The notes under the pieces are model-generated. The model ran no database searches. It worked only from the letters and a program-made list of their open reading frames with translations, and was not told where the DNA came from. Both the position numbers and the translations under genes were made by a program. DNA of 64,000 nt from Megalobrama amblycephala (taxonomy: Eukaryota; Chordata; Actinopteri; Cypriniformes; Xenocyprididae), in assembly GCF_018812025.1 (NCBI RefSeq), contig NC_063049.1, forward strand, positions 17,011,258-17,075,257, written 5' to 3'. Each line of letters begins with the position of its first letter. Position 1 is the stretch's first letter. Of this stretch, positions 57,072-64,000 are shown one piece after another.

Positions 57072-58039
57072 ATACCATTTCTCAGGCTAGAGCGCCGTCC
57101 ACGAGACGCCTCTACGACCAGAAATGGTCGGTCTTTGCTGACTGGTGTTCGTCACGCAACATAGACCCAATGGAGAGTGACGTATCTTCTATACTGTCTT
57201 TCCTCCAAGAACGCTTGGAAATGGGGCGCACCCCTTCCACGCTCAAGGTTTACGTAGCAGCCATTGCAGCGTTCCATGCTCCTATTGCTGGCCAATCAGT
57301 GGGACGAAACGGACTTGTCATCCGTTTCCTGAGGGGCGCTAGGCGATTGAATCCTCCTCGCCCCCTCACCGTTCCCTCCTGGGACCTGTCTTTGGTCCTC
57401 AGGGCCTTAAAAGGAGCCCCATTTGAACCAATGGGCTCAGCCGACCTCAGGCCATTGACGCTAAAAACTGCCTTGCTGTTAGCACTGGCCTCGGTTAAGC
57501 GTGTTGGCGATTTGCAGGCCCTCTCTGTGAGCCCTGCATGCCTCGAATTCGGGCCTGGAGACTCTAAGGTCGTTCTGAAACCCAGGCATGGCTACGTCCC
57601 TAAAGTGCTCTCAACTCCGTTTAGAGCTCAGGTCATCTCGCTCTCTGCTCTGCCCCCTTCGACGGAAGAGCAAGGGCTGGAGTTACTCTGCCCTGTCAGG
57701 GCATTGAGGACCTACATAGAGCGATCGCAGTCTTTCAGACAGTCAGATCAGCTCTTTGTCTGTTTTGGAGGCCGCACCAAGGGATCTCCGGTCTCAAAAC
57801 AGCGCATTTCTCGTTGGATAGTGGACGCTATTACGCTGTGCTACTCCTCACTGGGAGCCAAATGCCCCATAGGAGTCAGAGCCCACTCCACTAGAGGGAT
57901 GGCCTCCTCATGGGCTTGGTCCAACGGAGTTTCCATCCAAGACATCTGTAAGGCGGCCGGCTGGTCTTCGCCGTCCACCTTTGTCAGGTTTTATCATCTC
58001 GATGTCCCGACCTTACAGGCTCGAGTCCTTTCAGTGTGA
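55217..58039 (+). CDS. DIRS tyrosine recombinase frame (940 aa; recombinase domain in the last 325)
   Basis: This integrase-like tyrosine recombinase would insert a circular DNA copy. The recombinase similarity begins at about residue 616 (position 57062), just before the RT stop. Visible features are an N-terminal core-binding-like part (TRRLYDQKW ... TPSTLKVYVAAIAAFH), the first catalytic arginine in KRVGDLQAL (about residue 762), the HSTR box (His 890, Arg 893), GW at about 916 and the nucleophile in RFYHLDV (Tyr about 926). The first 615 codons overlap the RT frame and resemble nothing I know; they are rich in Ser, Arg and Pro. The real start may be an internal ATG or a frameshift from RT. 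The frame stays open for 2.8 kb. The catalytic set looks complete. Confidence 0.88.
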   Translation: MAGHPRCVKLGHGDRNSGLLAPVCTPAPSLRRGASNFGQSGRRPCPPSRSHDVAKKRGCGNSSPRGKRVRLLQPLFSGPQERWWSQTHPGSQTFESFPHETEVQNADAETDPRAHLPRGLVLLAGPEGCVFSHPDSPSSQTILEIRIRGSGIPIYGPALRAVSGSSHFHQVHGRGTFPSQTGGNPSPELSRRLAHSSPFASRVGTPQIRAPQPFTMPGSQGQRNQELAVPHSTNLVSGSSFRLSPYDGSSLARARSDDSAAHSLSQEQSLPPSEVFSEAARANGFRLSGTTARPSSDAASSVLVEVPGSSQRLAARPPSPQGQSGLSSSPETLDEPCMVQARSALTGGLTKDGASNRRLQLGLGRCVRRQTGLRLMEPRGKPSAHQLSRDASSDEGPSVLSGSFDRASRSSPIGQYDSGVIFKPPGRSLVQPLMRSGETSTGMGSSKASVAQSDSCPWQEQSGCRHAVTEQRPLRRVDAPSPGCPQDLGALREGKDRPLRLRRQLSLPNIFLEGGRRSGPFMAQHAPLRFSSDRPDPSGHQAHQRRPAQSPSSGPALEEPDLVLGAVQALSESPVADPPETGPPLSGEQDNLAPTAGALGSAPLVPRWEPTNLPRDVLNTISQARAPSTRRLYDQKWSVFADWCSSRNIDPMESDVSSILSFLQERLEMGRTPSTLKVYVAAIAAFHAPIAGQSVGRNGLVIRFLRGARRLNPPRPLTVPSWDLSLVLRALKGAPFEPMGSADLRPLTLKTALLLALASVKRVGDLQALSVSPACLEFGPGDSKVVLKPRHGYVPKVLSTPFRAQVISLSALPPSTEEQGLELLCPVRALRTYIERSQSFRQSDQLFVCFGGRTKGSPVSKQRISRWIVDAITLCYSSLGAKCPIGVRAHSTRGMASSWAWSNGVSIQDICKAAGWSSPSTFVRFYHLDVPTLQARVLSV

Positions 58040-58212
58040 TTAGCGGCCTCAGATGAGCTCCGCTTCACGCTATCATGGAAATAAATTTCCTCTAAGTGTA
58101 ACGCAAGGGTTCGGTAAGGGCTTGCCCTCTCGCTTGTCTTTTTGGCCCCCTCTCAGGTGTCCAAACTTCAAGCTATATCGTTCCCAGCCGTGGCACGGCG
58201 TGGTTGAATTCG

Positions 58213-58305
58213 TTCCCCATACGCAGTACGAGTGAAGTATCGAAAGGGAACGTACTCGGTTACTAACGTAACCTCGGTTCCCTGAGATACGGAACGAGTA
58301 CTGCG
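58213..58305. repeat. Internal complementary region of the intact DIRS element
   Basis: 58213-58251 is the exact reverse complement of the left tip (39 of 39 bases from 52787). 58252-58305 is the exact reverse complement of the right tip, ending at 58628. The two halves abut as the element's ends would in a circle. This is the diagnostic DIRS structure, believed to template regeneration of full ends during replication. Confidence 0.93.
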
Positions 58306-58358
58306 ATACTTGCCGTGCCACGAGGCTGCGGCTTCAGGGTCGTCGCTTCAGTCGAATG

Positions 58359-58628
58359 ACACTGAAATCCTATGGCGAAACGCCGGCTTATATAGCCCTT
58401 AACCCCGCCCATTTCGGCGGGAATATTCGCGCGCTTTGTCGCCATAGGCCGCGCAGCTATGCCGCGCCGTCATTGGTTCAACAACTTGTCTATGAGTGAA
58501 CCAATGACGGTGCAGTTACACTGCGTTATTGAAAAGGCTTCAGCAGCGGGGAAAAAGGGAGACCTTTCCCCATACGCAGTACTCGTTCCGTATCTCAGGG
58601 AACCGAGGTTACGTTAGTAACCGAGTAC
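58359..58628 (-). repeat. Right inverted terminal repeat of the intact DIRS element
   Basis: It is inverted relative to 52787-53032 with about two substitutions (next to the CCCCGC tract), plus a right-specific tip ending CGAGTAC. It contains an inward TATA-like box at 58388-58394. GTT follows at 58629-58631. Confidence 0.92.
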
Positions 58629-58631
58629 GTT

Positions 58632-59415
58632 ATGTTGGCACTTTGGGGATGCTTGTGTTTAAACTATACTGTATGTCGCTTTACTTGTTATACAATTTAC
58701 TGCGTAAATGATGGAGCTAGCAATGCCATCATATTTTCTTGGACTTTACCATGCTTTATAATGTAGTTTAAAAAATACACTTAGCATATTAGCGTGTGTT
58801 ATTGCTGGCTAGTTGTAAAGGGATTCGAGAGGGATTTTTTTTTTTTTTTTTTTTTTTTCTAAAGATTTAATTTGACATCTCATTTTTACTGGGCTTTACT
58901 CAGTTCAGTTAGGTTTCTGCTTTCTGTGTTTTAGTTAAGTTTACATGGTAATTTTTTTCCGCCATAAGTGGAACCAATTGAATTATGTTCAGCCAAAGAG
59001 TTATGTTTTTGAGTGTCCAAAATAATAATCCAAGCAATAATTCTTAATCATTGAGGGTGGACAGCATTGGCTACTTTACTACACAATGCATCAATTCAGT
59101 TATAATGCTTTTTTCCATCATTTGATTATCATATGATGAATTACTGCTGCCACGATTGAGGGAACATGTATTCAAACAATATTAAAAAAAATCAAAGAAT
59201 GAGTGTTTGCACAGAAAATAATGACTTAATTTAAATGTTCATGCCACAGCAAGCATTTCAATGCTGATTGCACCTGGATAGACTAAACTGAAAAGTGAAA
59301 AAAAAAGGAATATCTTTAAAATTTTTGAAGACATAAAGTTCTGCAGATTTAGGGAATAGTGCTTGAAGCTTGTGATATTTACCAGTGTACGTGAAGAAAT
59401 GACAGTCCATCTTAC
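58632..59415 (-). other. Receptor intron just downstream of the TM1-TM2 exon
   Basis: AT-rich intronic DNA with a poly-T tract at about 58838-58858. No exon was seen. Confidence 0.5.
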
Positions 59416-59664
59416 CCATAAGATAGGCCACGATCTTGCACATGGCAGCTCCAAAGATGAAATCCTCCAGCAGGTTGGGAATAAGAGTGAAGGGCATGCA
59501 GACAACAGCCATCATAAGATCACTAATGGCCAGGGAGAGCAGGAATGAGTTGGTCACCGTCCGCATTCGCTTATTCACCACTAAAACCACAATGATGAGC
59601 AGATTACCAAACACGCTCAGCAGGAATATGAGAGAGTATAGCAGTATGCGCAGTGAATCCATTT
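59416..59664 (-). CDS. cckbr: Cholecystokinin/gastrin receptor, TM1-TM2 exon
   Basis: This 249-base exon encodes TM1 (LYSLIFLLSVFGNLLIIVVL, with the GN of TM1), ICL1 (NKRMRTVTNSFLL), TM2 with the conserved LAISD, and ECL1 up to the cysteine at the start of TM3 (AAMCKIVAYLMG). The acceptor TCTTTCAG precedes the exon and the donor is GTAAGA. The in-frame ATG two bases into the exon is probably not the start. The exon opens with two bases needing a preceding base, an acceptor stands directly before it, and related receptors carry an N-terminal extracellular segment with glycosylation sites that is absent here. That first exon was not recognised in the 4.3 kb to the right; it is either too divergent to see or outside the window. 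Confidence 0.92.
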
Positions 59665-60383
59665 CTGAAAGACAAAGATCAAATAACAGATCGACATATT
59701 AAAAGACAGATCCATGTTTTTGAAATAACAAAATATCAACAACACTTAACCTATAAAGCCTACTCTAAAATATTTGATACCCAAATTTCTATAATAGTTT
59801 ATACTTGTTTGGCAAGTAAAAGTCCTTTTAGTATAAATGCCCCCTTCATGTTGCGGTATACGTGTCTTTTTGCAGTGAAATCTTTACTGATCTTTATAAA
59901 CTAAACATAAGAATAACTTTTATACTGTTAGTGATATTTTAAGATGAGCATTTACTGGACTGAAGCAAGATTTTCTTTAGATTTATTTGATTATCCATAC
60001 ATCTTTTTTTGTTGTTGTTGTTAAATGTTAAAATGTGAGTAACAAATATGACAGATTAGGCTTTTGATGAATGTTTATTTATATCTTACAATTACCATTG
60101 TATTGCTTTGCATTTAATGTTTTTGTCCACCAAAATAAAAACTACAGAGCTTTGATCATAAAATTAAGCATGTGAATATCATATTTCTAAGGCATATTGT
60201 TCGGAGATATAGAGTGACAACTTATACTTGCATTGTATGTAAGTATTCTGTTATACTGTTACCAAAATCTTATTGATTTACATTACAAGCTATCAGAATT
60301 TCATTTTACTTTGTGGAGACATAAATACCAGCAACTGCACCAAATTGCATATTTTTGCTCAGTTTGGGCCTAGTAAAATTGAT
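59665..60383 (-). other. Region upstream of the TM1-TM2 exon
   Basis: AT-rich and non-coding as far as I can see. It should be intron 1 of the receptor, but the first exon was not identified here. Confidence 0.45.
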
Positions 60384-61337
60384 TTAAAGGTGCCCTAGAT
60401 TCAAAAATTGAATTTACCTCGGCATCGTTAAATAACAAGAGTTCAGTACATGGAAAAGACATACAGTGAGTCTCAAACTCCATTGTTTCCTCCTTCTTAT
60501 ATAAATCTCATTTGTTTAAAAGACCTCCGAAGAACAGGCGAATCTCAACATACGTAACAGTCATACGTAACATGTTACGTAACAGTCGGGGTGTACGCCC
60601 CCCATATTTGCATATGCCAGCCCATGTTCCCAACATTATGAAAGGCATTAGACAAGGGCAGAACGTCTGGATGTGCACAGCTGAATCATCTGACTAGGTA
60701 AGCAAGCAAGGACAACAGCAAAAAATGGCAGATGAAGTAATAATAACTGACATGATCCATGATAACATGATATTTTTAGTGATATTTGTAAATTGTCTTT
60801 CTAAATGTTAAAGTTAAAGTTAAAGTTACCATTGTTTCTTACTGTATTCACGGAGACAAGAGAGCCGTCGCTATTTTCATTTTTAAACACTTGCAGTCTG
60901 TATAATGCATAAACACAACTTCATTCTTTATAAATCTCTCCAACAGTGTAGCATTAGCCCGTTAGCCACAGAGCATATAGCTTCAAACTCATTCAGAATC
61001 AATGTAAACATCAAAATAAACACTGTACTTATGCGATTAGACATGCTGCATGACGAACACGTTGTAAAGATCCATTTTGAGGGTTATATTAGCTGTTTGA
61101 ACTTTTTTTTATGTTGTTTAAGGCAAGCGCGAGCTCTTGGGGCGTGGAGCACGAGATTTAAAGGGCCACACACCCTGAATCAGCTCATTTCTAATTATGC
61201 CCCAAAATAGGCAGTTAAAAAAATGAATTTAAAAAAAAATCTATGGGGTATTTTGAGCTGAAACTTCACAGACACATTCAGGGGACACCTTAGACTTATA
61301 TTACATCTTTTAAAAAAAAGTTCTAGGGCACCTTTAA
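60384..61337. mobile_element. TTAA-flanked inverted-repeat element, AGGTGCCC type, copy 2
   Basis: The ends are TTAA-AGGTGCCCTAGATTC and TCTAGGGCACCT-TTAA. The interior matches the 49025-49982 element in the opposite orientation (GTAACAGTCGGGGTGTACGC near 60583; CAGACACATTCAGGGGACAC near 61270). Confidence 0.85.
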
Positions 61338-61590
61338 TAAAATTGTTCAACCGCACCAATGTAAAATTGATTTAATAAAATTGTTCAACCCCATGATATG
61401 GGAGGATGGTTTATGGGGCATTTAACTGATCACATTTAAATCACTATACTTTTATATATGCCATAACTTTGCACATATGTTTAATTACAGAAATTGTTTA
61501 AAATGTTGTATTTAATGAAACTCTCCCTTGATTCTTTTTGGGTTTACTTTCCACACTGTCAGCAATTTCCTAATGTAAATTATACAGGTA
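61338..61590. other. Short non-coding gap between two elements
   Basis: Nothing recognisable. Confidence 0.4.
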
Positions 61591-62120
61591 TACTCTAAAA
61601 AATGCTGGGTTAAAAAACAACCCAGGTTGGGTTGAAAATGGAAAAACCCAGCGATTGGGTTGTTTTAACCCAGCAATTGGGTTAAATGTTTGCCCAACGT
61701 GCTAAGCAGTTTTATTTAACTCAACTATTGTTATAAACTGTATTGCTTGCTTAAAATGAACCCAATATGTTGGAAATTAAAATGTATTAATATATTTAAT
61801 AAATGAACATTTAATAAAGAAATGAATAATAATTAAACAATAAACATTTATTAAATTGCTTATTAATAAATGTTCACCTTTTGATTATTATTATTGTTGC
61901 CTCTAGTAATTATGTGTCTGATTTTTAATTTCCAACCTATTTCGGGTTAATTTTAAGCCAGCCATATAGTAATTTTTAAACAATAGTTGGGCTAAATAAA
62001 ACTGCCCAACATGTTGGGCAAACATTTAACCCAACAGTTGGGTTAAAACCACCCAATCACAGGGTTTGTGCATTTTCAATCCAACTTGGGCTGTTTTTAA
62101 CCCAACATTTTTTAGAGTGT
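61591..62120. mobile_element. Miniature inverted-repeat element, CTCTAAAAAATGCTGGGTT type, copy 2
   Basis: The ends TACTCTAAAAAATGCTGGG and CCCAACATTTTTTAGAGTG are inverted, with several internal GGGTTAAA/TTTAACCC pairs, so the whole element folds back on itself. It is longer than the copy at 25749-26068. Confidence 0.82.
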
Positions 62121-63332
62121 TTATTTATACATAACTACTAGTATGTGGTTATTTCTAAATTGTGCACAGAGGAATGGAAGACATGACCTAAGAAAAACTA
62201 AAAAACTTTAACAATTCAAGGATCATTGTGACATTTTAGTTAGAGTTTTTAATTTGCAAGCAATTTTAGTCCTTAAAACCTTAGGATGACACAGAGTGTG
62301 TTAGCAAGTTATTCAATCTGCAAATCTGCTATGTGCTATCAGGTTTTCTTGCTGACTTCAGATAATATTTAGAACTGATGTGCTGGTAATGGGGGAAAAA
62401 TTCAGCCATCATCAAATGACATCATCAAACACTTAAAACTGTTTTTTTTTTCTTTTTTTCCTCCAGACATGGCTGATGGATTGTCTTTTTTTTTTAGCTG
62501 ATCTCTGTGCATAAATCACAATTTTTACAGAGAGAATCATTCTTCCTGACACAGGCCATCATTTTATTTAAGCAATGAGTTGGAAACTTGATATCTGCAA
62601 CTGAAATGATGATGAGTAATTGGAAAGTTTATCATTCAGAGGGAATTGCTGTGATTAATGGAGAAAAAATGCAGAATTACTGCAAAACAATATTAGACTA
62701 TGAATCATAACTCTGTAGAAACCTCATAATCTTCCAATAAATTAATTTAATAACATCATAAACATGGAGCCCTTCATAAGCCACTTCATATTTATAGTTT
62801 GAACGGAAAGTTTCAGAGTATTAAAACCTTATAAATGATAGTGACTCTAAAACTCTGCAGAGACTTTAATACATTTTAACCCAGCAACCAGATAAATTTT
62901 GCACAAATGTTTCATAACTTCAAGAAATATTATGCAAATACTAGATTGTATGCATCAGAATGATCAGAATCTACAGAGCTAACGTGGACTTTAATTTCCT
63001 CTGAGTTTAATAAAGACATGGCACTTCATGCAAGACAAGATAAAATCATTGTAATGCCACAAAATAAATAAATAAAAAGAAACAGCAAAAAGATTAATGA
63101 TCAGAAAAATAGATATGTTATTGTATTTTATATGATATTTCAAATAATAAAACCAAAAATAATTACATGTTTATTTGGACAGGAAAAAAGGAAAATTCAG
63201 TGATATAACCAAAGATTCAGGGTACAGTACTAAATATAGAATTGTAAGAATCAGTCATTGAAAACCATATAGATACGCCACTATTCTAAATATGAATATG
63301 TACCCCTTAAAGTCTATAGTGGTTATGGCCTG
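62121..63332. other. Non-coding DNA at the right of the window
   Basis: No exon was recognised. The stretch at about 62300-62660 is repeat-free and could be a conserved non-coding element; this is impression only. Confidence 0.35.
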
Positions 63333-63665
63333 ACAGCAAAATCCCCAGAGTTAAATCAACTCTGCTCAGAGTACATATGGTCCCTATCTAAATATTGTTA
63401 AAGTAACACTGAAGCAGGGTTAAAGTTAATGAGATAATTAAGCTGTGACTTAAGTCACTTGGAGTTCTTGTGTTTTTTCTTATTTCTTTAGTGATTCTGC
63501 TTGTTAACAGCAGGTGTTCATCACTAATGCGCAATCATTACTTAATTAATTGCTTAATTATCTCATTAAATTTATCTCTGCTTCAGTGTTATCTTAACAC
63601 TATTTAGAAAGGGACCACATGTACTCTGAGCAGAGTTGATTTAACTCTGGGGATTTTGCTGTGTA
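63333..63665. mobile_element. Miniature inverted-repeat element, copy 2
   Basis: The ends ACAGCAAAATCCCCAGAG and CTCTGGGGATTTTGCTGT are perfectly inverted. The copy at 20924-21257 has the same interior in reverse order. Confidence 0.8.
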
Positions 63666-64000
63666 TGTGAATTCTTCATTAAAATTCCTCTGATAATGCA
63701 CATTATTTGGTTAATTTGACCAGTGCAATATACAGTACAACATTTCCAACCACACAAATATTCTATATTCTGTGGAACACAATAGATATATTAAAAAACA
63801 CAGGCAAATGCATTTGCATATGACTGCCTCTAGAGCAAAACATCGACTGATAGTCATAGATCATCACACCATATCTCAACCAGTCACTTAATGGTTGACA
63901 AGCCTACACCGGATGTGAGTGTTGTGTCAAAAGAAAATAGACTCATTATAATTATTGACGCTGTCTACACTGGATACAGTATACAGATACTTGTTCAGTT

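Larger units (their letters stand above)
52787..58628 (+). mobile_element. Apparently intact DIRS-type tyrosine-recombinase retrotransposon
   Basis: This full-length DIRS retrotransposon of 5.84 kb lies in the 11-kb receptor intron, on the strand opposite to the gene. In order it has a left inverted terminal repeat, a gag-like frame, an RT/RNase H frame, a tyrosine recombinase frame, an internal complementary region and a right inverted repeat. It starts GTTCCC and ends CGAGTAC, followed by GTT; the GTT at both ends fits recombinase-mediated insertion of a circle at a GTT trinucleotide without a conventional target-site duplication. The two inverted repeats differ at only about two bases over roughly 240 where they overlap, and all three frames are open, so insertion looks recent. 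It is GC-rich against an AT-rich background. Activity is inferred, not shown. Confidence 0.93.

Noticed and set aside
59660..59662. ATG at the start of the TM1-TM2 exon as the receptor's initiator
   Set aside because: It lies two bases inside an exon with a good acceptor before it, and the family needs an N-terminal extracellular segment upstream.
1..64000. CRISPR array, rRNA or tRNA genes
   Set aside because: No regularly spaced short direct repeats with unique spacers and no cloverleaf or rRNA signature were seen; the sequence is vertebrate.

Overview
This window is vertebrate DNA and almost certainly a teleost. The abundant inverted-repeat DNA transposons, DIRS retrotransposons, Tc1 remnants and TA/CA microsatellites point to a cyprinid (zebrafish/carp group); the species cannot be fixed from sequence alone. 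It is AT-rich, non-coding over most of its length, and dense in transposons. One host gene is recognisable. On the minus strand, four coding exons (about 59.4-59.7 kb, 48.0-48.2 kb, 45.6-45.8 kb and 39.6-40.1 kb) join in phase with canonical splice sites into a class A GPCR of the cholecystokinin/gastrin receptor family. Its C-terminal end resembles CCKBR more than CCKAR. The exon for the extreme N-terminus was not found.

Layout. 1-3457: a decayed DIRS copy (minus) broken by two TTAA-flanked elements. 6099-14663: a second decayed DIRS copy (minus) whose gag part is split by a nested stack: a hAT element (9835-14567, 8-bp duplication), inside it another hAT-like element (10643-14373, 8-bp duplication) with an internal tandem duplication, inside that a TTTAA-flanked element (11391-13318), and inside that a DIRS fragment. 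15-39 kb: intergenic DNA with a LINE tail, a BED-finger hAT remnant, two Tc1/mariner pseudogenes, miniature inverted-repeat elements, a 2-kb LTR-flanked element with a proline-rich frame (26800-28875) and a long hairpin (34866-35022). 39.6-59.7 kb: the receptor gene. Its last intron holds a decayed DIRS copy (41.8-44.45 kb). The 11-kb intron between the TM2 and TM3 exons holds a TTAA element with about 310-bp inverted repeats and an apparently intact DIRS retrotransposon (52787-58628). 59.7-64 kb: further inverted-repeat elements.

The intact DIRS copy has near-identical inverted termini, an internal complementary region matching both outer ends exactly over the compared stretches, a GTT at each end, and open frames for gag-like, reverse transcriptase/RNase H and tyrosine recombinase proteins. 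It looks young and possibly autonomous. The recombinase frame stays open across about 1.85 kb of the RT frame, which is the most unusual coding feature here. No tRNA, rRNA or CRISPR array was seen.
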